From Bin18 sp965200355 (lineage in GTDB: Bacteria > Desulfobacterota > Binatia > Bin18), in contig OZ241351.1 of assembly GCA_965200355.1 (NCBI GenBank), positions 2,480,001 to 2,544,000 of the forward strand: DNA of 64,000 bases, read 5' to 3'. Under the pieces are notes generated by a model. The model was not told the origin of the DNA and searched no databases. It was given only the letters and a program-made list of their open reading frames with translations. The translations under genes were made by a program, and so were the position numbers. Of the stretch, positions 53,223 through 61,428 are shown one piece after another (the stretch's first letter is position 1; every line of letters starts with the position of its first letter).

Positions 53223-53357
53223 AAGAGAAAACGGTTGAATACGATTAAGCTGCTGGCGGATATGAGCGGGGAGAGAAAGGCGTGGAGTTGGCGTACGATA
53301 CCTCTTTCTTGGGAGTCCGAGGACGGAGGCCTGGTCTGACCGGCCTGGAGGCCGCCC

Positions 53358-54143
53358 TCACTCAGGCAGACCAAACATACGGGAGAGCGCCCGCACCTCA
53401 TCCTTCCGCCACGGAAGCGGGGCTGGTTCCTGTATCATCTTATCCTGTTTGAGTTGTTCGACGACGGCTGGGTCACGTTTCATCGGGACCCCATATTCTC
53501 CCTCAAAGTACAGACTTTCAAACGCGGGGCGTGGCCGTTGTCCGCCGGCTTCCCAGGATTCGGCCGGATAGCCAAGCAGCATGGCGTAGAGCGGCATAAA
53601 GTGGTCTGGGACCTTAAAGATGGCTTTGGCCTTTTCCGCGTTAAACGCGGTCAGCAGCGCGCCCAGGCCCTCATCAAACGCGGTCAGCAGGGCTTGATTC
53701 ATCGCGACTCCACTATCCATGGACACCGCAATGGGGTTAATCGCCGGGTCCTTTGAAATCGGGTCTAAAATCTGCGGCCATACGGTCTCCTCAATGAATT
53801 TATGGCTCCAACCGTGGGTGGGGTTGAGGGCCCCGACATCAAAGAGTTCTTTGAGGGTCTGCCCGTGGCTCTCCTGAATCGCGTTGAGATTGCCGTAAAA
53901 ATAGATATGGACCGGAGCCATATCGAGCTGGAGGGTGGTGGTCGGCACCTTGAGCGATTCGAGGTCGTCAGGAGAGAGTTTATCGCGTTCCACAACGATG
54001 GCCCGGAGAAACGAAGCATTGACCGCACAGGAGGCGAGCCGCGTCGCCTCCATAATGATTTGAATTTTTTCCCGTTCAACCGGACGGTAGGGGAGGAAGT
54101 AGCGAATAGAGCGACGCCGGCCAATAATTTCTTTGAACTCCAT
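53358..54143 (-). CDS. Nitroreductase family protein
   Basis: 261 residues. Flavin enzyme fold; the N-terminal FMN phosphate contact RRSIRYFLPYRPVEREKIQ is at residues 10-28, and later LGYPAESWEAGGQRPRPAF matches the C-terminal family motif LGYP. A strong AAGGAGGTTTG precedes the ATG at 54143. Reduces nitro, quinone or iodo-type substrates with NAD(P)H; the exact one is not known. Its stop is 135 bases upstream of the ClC gene start. Confidence 0.9.
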   Translation of the reverse strand: MEFKEIIGRRRSIRYFLPYRPVEREKIQIIMEATRLASCAVNASFLRAIVVERDKLSPDDLESLKVPTTTLQLDMAPVHIYFYGNLNAIQESHGQTLKELFDVGALNPTHGWSHKFIEETVWPQILDPISKDPAINPIAVSMDSGVAMNQALLTAFDEGLGALLTAFNAEKAKAIFKVPDHFMPLYAMLLGYPAESWEAGGQRPRPAFESLYFEGEYGVPMKRDPAVVEQLKQDKMIQEPAPLPWRKDEVRALSRMFGLPE

Positions 54144-54226
54144 GAAACAAACCTCCTTCAGCATGCCTCTGGGCTTCCTTAGCGTAGGGGGAGTTTACCT
54201 GTCAAGGTCGTAAGTCCCCCAATCCC

Positions 54227-54254
54227 TTGACTTTCCGAGGGAAATCCCTAAGCT
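54227..54254 (+). promoter_or_regulatory. Possible promoter upstream of rpsU
   Basis: TTGACT (54227-54232), a 16-base spacer and TAAGCT (54249-54254). On the other strand, TTGACA at 54200-54205 could serve the nitroreductase gene. Both are moderate matches only. Confidence 0.35.
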
Positions 54255-54324
54255 GGGCGGCCATACGCAAGCGAAGCGTCCCCAGTCAGGAGGGAGTGAG
54301 ACAGTGAGGGGGTGAGACAGCCGC

Positions 54325-54522
54325 ATGGCAGGTGTACGAGTGAAAGAGAACGAGCCTATTGAAAGTGCCATTCGCCGTTTTAAGAAGCAGTGTGAAAAGG
54401 CGGGTATTCTGCAAGAGTTGAAAAAACGCGAACACTACGAGAAGCCGAGTGTCCGTCGCAAGCGCAAGGCCATTGCCGCACGAAAACGTGCGTTACGCCG
54501 CGCAAATCGATCCATGTATTAA
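54325..54522 (+). CDS. rpsU: 30S ribosomal protein S21
   Basis: 65 residues, the normal length. Starts MAGVRVKENEPIESAIRRFK and continues through CEKAGILQELKKREHYEKPS with an Arg/Lys-rich tail KRKAIAARKRALRRANRSMY; both are diagnostic of S21. Binds 16S rRNA near the anti-Shine-Dalgarno. It is the first gene of a split macromolecular-synthesis operon, with dnaG following after a terminator. Confidence 0.95.
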   Translation: MAGVRVKENEPIESAIRRFKKQCEKAGILQELKKREHYEKPSVRRKRKAIAARKRALRRANRSMY

Positions 54523-54572
54523 GACGATATATGAAGACGCTGTGTCGCAGTGCTTGAGAGAGACCGGACTAC

Positions 54573-54607
54573 AAAACACCCACTTGAATAAGGTGGGTGT
54601 TTTCTTT
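54573..54607 (+). terminator. Intrinsic terminator between rpsU and dnaG
   Basis: AAAACACCCACTT pairs with AAGGTGGGTGTTTT around a four-base loop, followed by CTTTTC. A terminator at exactly this place is known in the E. coli rpsU-dnaG-rpoD operon, where it lowers primase relative to S21; the same arrangement is inferred here. Confidence 0.82.
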
Positions 54608-54634
54608 TCAGCCCCAGCCCTTATCCAGACCGTT

Positions 54635-56458
54635 ATGGCCCAGAAAATCCCCGAAGAGATTCTGACTGAGATTCGCTCCCGCATCAGTATCGTCGAGGTG
54701 ATTTCCGTCTATGTCGCGCTGAGCAAAACGGGGAAGAGCTATACTGGTTTGTGTCCATTCCATGAGGAAAAGACGCCCTCGTTGAGTGTGAACGACGAGC
54801 GCGGATTTTTTCACTGTTTTGGCTGTGGGGAAGGCGGGAATGCGTTTACCTTTTTATGCCGGCTCGAAGGCATCTCCTTTCCGGAAGCGGTGAAACGGCT
54901 GGCGGCGAAAGCCGGGGTCACGCTCCCCCAGGCACCCGACGACCCCCAGGCGCGGGAACAGGCGCGTCTCTACCGGCTGACGAGTGTGGCCAAAACCTAC
55001 TTCCGGCGCTGTCTCCTGGACAAGACCGGAGCCGCGGCCCAACGCTATCTGGCCGAGCGTGGTATCCCTGCGGACGTGGCCGAGCGCTTCCATCTCGGCT
55101 ATGCGCCCAACGGCTGGACCGGCCTCGTTCGCTTTCTTGCCAACCGGCGCGCGCCTATGGACAAGGCGGCGGCATTGGGACTGATTGGCGAACGCCCCGG
55201 ACGGGACGAACGGCGCACAGCGGGGGCCCCGCAGTGGTACGATAAATTCCGCCACCGCCTCATGTTTCCCATCACCGATGTGACCGGGCGGCCAGTCGGA
55301 TTTGGTGGCCGTCTGCTGCCTGCCCCGCAGCGAGACGCCGGCAGACAGCGGCCCCAGCCCAAATATCTCAACTCGCCCGAGTCGGCTCTGTATAAGAAAG
55401 GGTCGCTGCTGTACGGCCTCTTCCAGGCCAAAGAGCCGATGCGAGAGACCGGCCGGGTGCTTGTGGTTGAAGGCTATACCGACCTCATTGCGCTCGTCCA
55501 ACGCGGCTTGCATGAGACTGTCGCCGTGCTCGGAACCGCTCTGACCCCGGAACAATTACGCCTGCTCAAGCGCTTCTCGACGGACATTTATATTTTTTTT
55601 GATGGAGATGAGGCCGGCCGTCGGGCCGCGACCCGTGCCTTTCCGCTCTGTGTTGAAGCCGGACTGACCGGCCGCGGGGTTTTCCTGCCCCAGGGCGAGG
55701 ACCCGGACTCGTTTGGACAAGCGCACGGGCGGGCGGGGCTCGAAGAACTGATCGAGACAGCCCCGCCATTAGAAGAGTTCTATTTTACGCAACACGTCCC
55801 GCCCCCTGGGGCCTCGGCTTTTCAGCGGGCCCAAGCGGCGAAAGCCGCCGTAGCCGTCTTGTCGCCCATGACTGATACCCTGGCCCGGGGAGCGCTGTTG
55901 ACGCAAGTGGCGCAACGCTTCGGGGTCAGCGAAGAAGCACTCCGCCAGCTTCGACCGGACCGGACTCACCAGCCGGCCCGCCCGTCTGCCGAGCGGCCGC
56001 GGCCCAGGCCGGACAGCCCCCCGGCTTCGGCGGAATTGGAATTAGTCCAACTCATGCTCGTGGACCGGCAGGTCGCCGCGCAGGTCTGTGAGCGCAACCT
56101 GATTCCCGCCTTTCAAGAGTGGCGAGAAGTCGCCGCAGATATCGCCCAAGCCTGGCAGCAAGAGGCCGACCCGGCTCGGCCAAGCAGTCGGACCAGCATC
56201 GACATTGGGGCGTTTCTCGCCCGTTTACCGAAAAGAGTGGCTGACCATGTTTCAAAAATGCTGGAGGAAGACCGGTCTGAAGCGCACGCGGCAACGCAGG
56301 AGCAGCTGATGCGGGACTGCATGGAGAAAATCCAGCAGGCGCAGCACAAGTCCAAGCGAGTCCAGCTTCAGCGAGAAATTCGGGAGGCGGAGTTGCGCGG
56401 AGATGACGAGGCCGTGCGCCGCCGGCTCGAAGCCTTGCGCGCCTTACGGAGGTCGTAG
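54635..56458 (+). CDS. dnaG: DNA primase DnaG
   Basis: 607 residues. Zinc domain CPFHEEKTPSLSVNDERGF then FHCFGCGEGG (residues about 38-66), RNA polymerase core with YLAERGIP, TOPRIM site VVEGYTDLIAL and DGDEAGRRA near residues 280-335, and a C-terminal helicase-binding domain ending in a long charged helix. I start at MAQKIPEEIL because the longer frame crosses rpsU and the terminator. The usual rpoD does not follow; a tRNA does. Confidence 0.96.
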   Translation: MAQKIPEEILTEIRSRISIVEVISVYVALSKTGKSYTGLCPFHEEKTPSLSVNDERGFFHCFGCGEGGNAFTFLCRLEGISFPEAVKRLAAKAGVTLPQAPDDPQAREQARLYRLTSVAKTYFRRCLLDKTGAAAQRYLAERGIPADVAERFHLGYAPNGWTGLVRFLANRRAPMDKAAALGLIGERPGRDERRTAGAPQWYDKFRHRLMFPITDVTGRPVGFGGRLLPAPQRDAGRQRPQPKYLNSPESALYKKGSLLYGLFQAKEPMRETGRVLVVEGYTDLIALVQRGLHETVAVLGTALTPEQLRLLKRFSTDIYIFFDGDEAGRRAATRAFPLCVEAGLTGRGVFLPQGEDPDSFGQAHGRAGLEELIETAPPLEEFYFTQHVPPPGASAFQRAQAAKAAVAVLSPMTDTLARGALLTQVAQRFGVSEEALRQLRPDRTHQPARPSAERPRPRPDSPPASAELELVQLMLVDRQVAAQVCERNLIPAFQEWREVAADIAQAWQQEADPARPSSRTSIDIGAFLARLPKRVADHVSKMLEEDRSEAHAATQEQLMRDCMEKIQQAQHKSKRVQLQREIREAELRGDDEAVRRRLEALRALRRS

Positions 56459-56507
56459 GAAAACAACGAGGAGCATGGTATACAGAAGGCCGCTGAGGCG
56501 GACAGAT

Positions 56508-56581
56508 GGGCCCATAGCTCAGTTGGTTAGAGCGACCGGCTCATAACCGGTTGGTCCCAGGTTCGAGTCCTGGTGGGCCCA
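56508..56581 (+). tRNA. tRNA with CAU anticodon (elongator Met or lysidine-modified Ile2)
   Basis: A full cloverleaf: acceptor GGGCCCA/TGGGCCC, D stem GCTC/GAGC, anticodon stem ACCGG/CCGGT with loop CTCATAA (anticodon CAT), T stem CCAGG/CCTGG with TTCGAGT loop, discriminator A. 74 bases, CCA end not encoded. CAU could be elongator Met or Ile2; identity cannot be settled by eye, and the initiator form is excluded by the paired first base. Confidence 0.95.
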
Positions 56582-56637
56582 TACACGACGGAGGGGGGTG
56601 CCTCTCCACGACAGCCAGATGTGAAAGGAGGTTCGCA

Positions 56638-57387
56638 TTGACCACGCAGATCGCCCAGTTGGTCAGCCTACAGGAGCTTGATCAGCACCTTCAGCGGAAA
56701 GAGCAGCAACTCGAAGACCTCCATCAGCAGATTGCCGCGGTGAGGTCTGAGCAGGAGATGCAGCAGCGTGAGGCCGAAGAGCGGCAACAGCGTATCGACG
56801 AACTGGAAAGCCAACAGCGCCAGGCAGATGGACAACTCAAGCTGGAAGAAGAAAAGATCAAAGAGAAGCGGGTCCGGCTGAACCGGGTGCGGAATGAACG
56901 TGAACAGCTTGCCCTCCAGCGTGAAATTGAATTGATGAAAGAGGCGAACGGCCAGCTTGAAGAAAGTATCTTAAGTATACTGGAGCAACTCGAAGCGGAG
57001 CATCAACAACTCGCCGCGGTCCACACCCGCCTCGACGAACTTCACGCGCAACTTGCCGAGGAGGCGGTTCAGGTCGAAACCCAAATAACGCACCTGAAAG
57101 AGGAGGCCCAGACCGCCCGCAGACAACGGGAACAAATAGTGGCCCATTTGGACGCGAGTCTATGTGCGCGCTATGAGCGCATTTTTGGGAACCGGAGCGC
57201 GCTGGCGGTCGTGGAAGTCCGCGACGGAACCTGTCAGGGCTGCTATATGCGTATCCCACCCCATATGTGTAATCAAATTCAGAGTAGCCAGATGCAGGGC
57301 AGCCGGGAGATATTCCACTGTCCGCACCCCTACTGTGGACGGATTGTCTACATACGGGTCGAGGCAGACGGCGTGTCCGACGCCTAA
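56638..57387 (+). CDS. Zinc-ribbon coiled-coil protein (DUF164 type)
   Basis: 249 residues from a TTG start, chosen because AAAGGAGG lies six bases before it and because the longer upstream frame is only translated tRNA. The first 170 residues are an uninterrupted coiled coil (QELDQHLQRKEQQLEDLHQQ); the end is a C4 zinc ribbon, CQGCYMRIPPHMC near residue 200 and CPHPYCGRIVY near 230. The family often lies beside rnpB or ribosome-linked genes and is of unknown function. Confidence 0.88.
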   Translation: MTTQIAQLVSLQELDQHLQRKEQQLEDLHQQIAAVRSEQEMQQREAEERQQRIDELESQQRQADGQLKLEEEKIKEKRVRLNRVRNEREQLALQREIELMKEANGQLEESILSILEQLEAEHQQLAAVHTRLDELHAQLAEEAVQVETQITHLKEEAQTARRQREQIVAHLDASLCARYERIFGNRSALAVVEVRDGTCQGCYMRIPPHMCNQIQSSQMQGSREIFHCPHPYCGRIVYIRVEADGVSDA

Positions 57388-57395
57388 TACAGTGT

Positions 57396-57778
57396 GGGAG
57401 GAGATCAAACGGTCGCGGTCCTGCATGGCAGGAGCGAGGAAAGTCCGGACTCCGTGGGGCAGGGTGGCTGCTAATGACAGCCTGCCGGAAGGCAGGGAAA
57501 GTGCCACAGAAAAGAGACCGCCGGCCTCATTCGCCGGTAAGGGTGAAAAGGTGAGGTAAGGGCTCACCAATTCCTTGAGAGATCAAGGACGCTGGGTAAA
57601 CCCCACCCGGAGCAAGATCAAATAAGAGGAGCCCCTATGATGGGTAAGAGTCGCCCCACTCTCCCTCTGGGTTCGATTGCTTGAGCGTATCGGTAACGAT
57701 ACGCCTAGAGGAATGACCGTTACCTTTCTTATTAGGGAAGGGGACAGAATCCGGCTTATCGATCTCCTCCCCTTTTTT
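57396..57778 (+). ncRNA. rnpB: RNase P RNA, type A
   Basis: All universal parts are seen: GAGGAAAGTCCGGACTCC near 57431, ACAGAAAAGAGACCGCC, the GGTAAGGGTGAAAAGGTGAG stem, GGTAAACCCCACCCGGAGC, AAGATCAAATA, CCTAGAGGAATGACCG and ACAGAATCCGGCTTAT. Helix P1 is GGGAGGAGATC pairing with GATCTCCTCCC, giving an RNA of about 376 bases (57396-57771), followed by TTTTTT. Catalytic subunit that trims tRNA 5' leaders; a tRNA gene lies 0.8 kb upstream. Confidence 0.95.
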
Positions 57779-57842
57779 ATAGCGGGGCGTGTAATGGGGT
57801 AGGAACTGTGCAGACCGCTTTACGATAGAGGACTCGTCCTCA

Positions 57843-58670
57843 ATGCCGTTTTCTCGACTAGCGTTATTGCTGTGGGGGACCGTTTTCCTGGCCGTGGGGC
57901 AGACCGAGATTGCTGCCGCGGACGACCGGAGCCGGGCGACCGTGCAGTCCATAGCGGTCACGTCCGCACAAGTCACGATCCATCTGTCAGCCGCTGCCGT
58001 CTATACTCAGGCGGCCTTACCCAAGGACGCGCGGCATGGGCGGGCCGACCGCTGCTATGTTGATGTGTCCGGCGTATTGGGTCAACAGGCGCAGCGTCGG
58101 TATGCTGGAGATGCGCACAATATCCAACAGGTCCGCGTGGCGCAGTTTCAGCCCCAGACGGTGCGCGTTGTTCTTGACCTCCTGACCGCTCAGCCCTGTC
58201 AGGTCACGCAAGCGGTGAACCCGGACCGACTCCAGATTAGAGTTGGCCGTTCGACGCCGCCGGCCAATACGGCCGACGCACGCTCCCTCCCAGCCGAACC
58301 CCCACTCCAGGTGTTCCGGCAGCTGCCCAGACCCGAACCCCAGCCAGCCCCAGTCGCTCAACCAGAGCCGACGGCTGAACCCCAGACCGCTGGAGTGCCC
58401 GAGTATCTGGACCTCCGCACGCCGTTTTCATCCGAAACCCAACCGGCACAAGCCATCAGTCTGTTCGATCCGCAGACGCCCGAGGGGACCCCCTCGCCAT
58501 TAAGCCTGCTCGATCAACACACACCCAAAGGGGCCATTCCTCAATCACGTCTTTTCAGCCGGCAGGCGATTGATGCAAAGGCGCTTCAGTTGGCACCCCG
58601 CGGCCTCTATTTGCTCCAGGAGAACAGCCAAGAGTCGGGCTCTGCGGACACTGGTCGGCTGGGCTGGTAA
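57843..58670 (+). CDS. Periplasmic AMIN-domain protein
   Basis: 275 residues. Signal peptide (MPFSRLALLLWGTVFLAVGQ, cleavage near AAA-D), then an AMIN domain at about 33-135 (VQSIAVTSAQVTIHLSAAA, VRVAQFQPQTVRVVLDL, LQIRVG) and a proline-rich, low-complexity tail. AMIN domains bind peptidoglycan and place proteins at septa or poles. It is followed by another AMIN protein fused to a TolC channel, and the two AMIN domains are clearly homologous. No enzyme domain follows. Confidence 0.83.
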   Translation: MPFSRLALLLWGTVFLAVGQTEIAAADDRSRATVQSIAVTSAQVTIHLSAAAVYTQAALPKDARHGRADRCYVDVSGVLGQQAQRRYAGDAHNIQQVRVAQFQPQTVRVVLDLLTAQPCQVTQAVNPDRLQIRVGRSTPPANTADARSLPAEPPLQVFRQLPRPEPQPAPVAQPEPTAEPQTAGVPEYLDLRTPFSSETQPAQAISLFDPQTPEGTPSPLSLLDQHTPKGAIPQSRLFSRQAIDAKALQLAPRGLYLLQENSQESGSADTGRLGW

Positions 58671-58787
58671 GCCATCCCATTGCACCAGACAGGCATTTCG
58701 GATAGTCGCTGAGAGTGCTGAACGCACCGTTCCTCGATACAGCCCAGCATTCCAGTGGGTGTCATACGCCGCCCCTGATTTGACTCA

Positions 58788-60701
58788 ATGACCCACGTTT
58801 TCCAGCCGCATGTTCTTTTCAGACCTGCCGCCGTATGGTGGACAGGAGGCTGGGTCGGGGTGTCCCTGCTCCTGTTTGTCCCGCTGGCAGCCGCCTCTGC
58901 CTATCCCGTTCGGTCAATAACCGCCGCGACAGACCACGTGACGATTGCGCTGTCAGAGGCCGTGTCCTTCAGTCAAACGACTCTGCCCGGAGATGTCCAG
59001 CGTAACCTCAAAGAGCGCTGCTATGTAGACCTGACGCCTGCCATACTTGACCGGCAGGCGCAACGCTATGTGACGGTCAACTCGGCAGCGATTCTTCAGG
59101 TCCGAGCGGCCCAGTTTCGAGCCGATACGGTCCGGGTTGTGCTGGACTTGGCTTCCGCACGGTCGTGTCAGGCGACACGCGTATCTGACCCGCCCGGTTT
59201 GCAGATTGCAGTTGGTCCTGCCACGGACGCAACCCCTCGGGCTGGCGCTCCGGCTGAGGCCACACAGGTCGGCGTGCGTGTCGAAGAGGACAGGCCGCCT
59301 CCCGCTCCCTCAGCCGTAGAATCGAGAGCGCAGCCGCCGGATATGGCTACCCCAGCCGCGGTTGAGACGTTGCCGGCCGAGGAGGCGGAAGCTGAATCAG
59401 CCCCACCAAGAGCGACCGCGACCATCTACCCTCCTGCCGAGCGTCCGAGTCAGGTGGTTTCCTTGGAAGAGGCATACCTGCTTGCTGTGAGCAACGAGGA
59501 GCAGGTCGCCATTGCGGCGCGTGAACTGGCAAAAGCGAAACTGCTGCCCTGGCGAGCGGTGGCGTTGATGGCACCACGCGGAGAGATCGGCGCGGCCTAT
59601 TCCCGCAACAAGGATGAGATCGCCTTTAATGCGCCGCCTGAATCGCAGGCTCTTTTTGGGGGCTCCTCGGTCATCCGTCCACGGAATAACTGGCTGAGCA
59701 CGTTTCAAGTGACCCAGCCGCTGATTGAACCCTCATTTTTTCCGTCGTGGCGTCTGGGCAAAGACGCGATTCGCGAGGAAGAGGAGCGCTATGAGTTCAC
59801 CATCCGCAGCGTGCTGTTTGGTGTGGCCCAAGCCTACTACGAAGTGTTGCGGTATGAGGCCCAAGTCAAGGTCGCGCAGGATACGCTGAGTCTTGCCCAA
59901 GAAGAACTGAAACGGGCGCATGTCCGATTTCGGGTTGGGGAGGTGACGAAGACCGATATCTTGCGCACCGAGGTTGCCGTCGAACGTGCCGGGCGCGCCT
60001 TGATCGTTGACCGGAACCGCCTGAAACTCGCTGGTACGGTGCTCGCCCGCACCGTGGGCCTGTCGGAAACGGTCGGCGTGCTGGAGCCGACTCCACCGCC
60101 GGCCGTTGAGAGCAACTATACCAGCCTGCTTGACCAGGCGTATGCCCATCGCCAGGACCTGCGCGCTCAGAATCTCGCCGTCCGTGTCGCCCACGAGCGC
60201 AAAAACCTGGTCCTGACCCGTTACTTTCCGCAGGTCGATGCGCAGTTTTCCTATCCCCGGCTTGATCCAGAGACCTTTGCCAACCGGGATGAATTCTGGA
60301 CCTTGTTTGTGAATCTCCGCTGGCCGCTTTTTGATGGGGGCAATCGAGAACTTGACCTGCTGGAGGCAAACGAGACGCTCTCTCAGACAAAATTGCGCGT
60401 GACGGAACTGGAGAAACAGATTCGGGTTGAGGTCCGGGAGGCGCTCTTAAGCGTGGAAACCTTACACGCCATGCTGGAGACCTTGAACAAAGAGGTCGCC
60501 CTGGCGCGTGAGAATTATGAGATGACGTCGAAACAATACCGGGTTGGGCTCTCGACCAGCCTCGACGTCAATACCGCCTTGAATACGCTCAACCAGGTGC
60601 GGACGCAGCTCATCGATCAGACCTATACCTACCAGATCGCCTTACTGAACCTCGACAACACCATTGGTATCTTCGCCCAAGATTATCTGCCTCAACGCTG
60701 A
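58788..60701 (+). CDS. AMIN-TolC fusion: outer-membrane efflux channel with N-terminal AMIN domain
   Basis: 637 residues. Hydrophobic N-terminus (GVSLLLFVPLAAASA), an AMIN domain at about 41-143 (VRSITAATDHVTIALSEAV, VRAAQFRADTVRVVLDLASA), a Pro/Ala/Glu-rich linker at 144-220, and a complete TolC-type channel from about 221 (VVSLEEAYLLAVSNEEQVAI, AYYEVLRYEAQVKVAQDTL, TSLDVNTALNTLNQVRTQL). The AMIN part closely matches that of the gene just upstream. TolC proteins normally have no such domain. No inner-membrane pump is next to it. Ends ten bases into the oppositely oriented folE. Confidence 0.88.
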   Translation: MTHVFQPHVLFRPAAVWWTGGWVGVSLLLFVPLAAASAYPVRSITAATDHVTIALSEAVSFSQTTLPGDVQRNLKERCYVDLTPAILDRQAQRYVTVNSAAILQVRAAQFRADTVRVVLDLASARSCQATRVSDPPGLQIAVGPATDATPRAGAPAEATQVGVRVEEDRPPPAPSAVESRAQPPDMATPAAVETLPAEEAEAESAPPRATATIYPPAERPSQVVSLEEAYLLAVSNEEQVAIAARELAKAKLLPWRAVALMAPRGEIGAAYSRNKDEIAFNAPPESQALFGGSSVIRPRNNWLSTFQVTQPLIEPSFFPSWRLGKDAIREEEERYEFTIRSVLFGVAQAYYEVLRYEAQVKVAQDTLSLAQEELKRAHVRFRVGEVTKTDILRTEVAVERAGRALIVDRNRLKLAGTVLARTVGLSETVGVLEPTPPPAVESNYTSLLDQAYAHRQDLRAQNLAVRVAHERKNLVLTRYFPQVDAQFSYPRLDPETFANRDEFWTLFVNLRWPLFDGGNRELDLLEANETLSQTKLRVTELEKQIRVEVREALLSVETLHAMLETLNKEVALARENYEMTSKQYRVGLSTSLDVNTALNTLNQVRTQLIDQTYTYQIALLNLDNTIGIFAQDYLPQR

Positions 60702-61327
60702 CGCCCATTGACCAGGGTAATAAACTCTTCGCGTGTCTCCTGATGGGTCCGAAAAGCGCCTAAGGTGGCGCTGGTCGTGACAATGGAGTTCTGCTTTTCC
60801 ACTCCCCGCATCCGCATACACAGGTGTTCGGCGGTGATAATCACGCCAACGCCGAGCGGTTGCAGCTCTTCCATGAGGGTGTTGGCGACTTGGGTGGTGA
60901 TCCGTTCCTGAACCTGCAAGCGCCGGGCATACACGTCAACCAAGCGGGCAACCTTGCTGATTCCCACAATCCGCTTGTTCGGAATATAGGCCACATTGGC
61001 CCGGCCAAAAAAGGGCAGGATATGGTGCTCACACATGGAAAAGAAGTCGATATCCTTGACGACGATCATTTCCGAGTAGTCTTCCTCGGTAAAAATGGCG
61101 TTGTTAATGACTTCTTTCGGGTCCTGTTGATAGCCTTTGGTGAGGTAGGCAAATGAACGGGCCACCCGATACGGGGTCTTGAGCAGACCCTCCCGGTCCG
61201 GGTTCTCTCCCATGTGTTGGATAATTTTCCGAACGTAGTCCTCAATCCCGTCTGGTGAGTCGTCCGGCGCTGTCTGAGAGTCTAAGTCTGCGTGCATCTC
61301 ATTGTATAGGGCGCGTTGCGAATCCAT
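60692..61327 (-). CDS. folE: GTP cyclohydrolase I
   Basis: 211 residues; turns GTP into dihydroneopterin triphosphate, the first step of folate and pterin synthesis. DREGLLKTPYRVARSF and the zinc ligands in SMCEHHILPFFG (near residue 100) and CMRMRGV (near 170) are intact. An N-terminal extension of about 25 residues is acidic and probably disordered. Its 3' end overlaps the TolC gene by ten bases, convergently. Confidence 0.97.
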   Translation of the reverse strand: MDSQRALYNEMHADLDSQTAPDDSPDGIEDYVRKIIQHMGENPDREGLLKTPYRVARSFAYLTKGYQQDPKEVINNAIFTEEDYSEMIVVKDIDFFSMCEHHILPFFGRANVAYIPNKRIVGISKVARLVDVYARRLQVQERITTQVANTLMEELQPLGVGVIITAEHLCMRMRGVEKQNSIVTTSATLGAFRTHQETREEFITLVNGRQR

Positions 61328-61428
61328 GCCAATATACTGCTCCTTACTGCAATCCCGTCATTGCCAAGAGGAAGAAGGCAACACTATAGCGAATCTGGAC
61401 CGTCTGGATAAGCGGGGTTCTGCCCACG

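Noticed and set aside
54200..54205. Minus-strand TTGACA before the nitroreductase
   Set aside because: No convincing -10 at 16-18 bases, so not listed as a separate promoter.
57160..57976. Minus- and plus-strand frames across 57160-57976
   Set aside because: They overlie RNase P RNA, whose conserved sequence blocks are complete.
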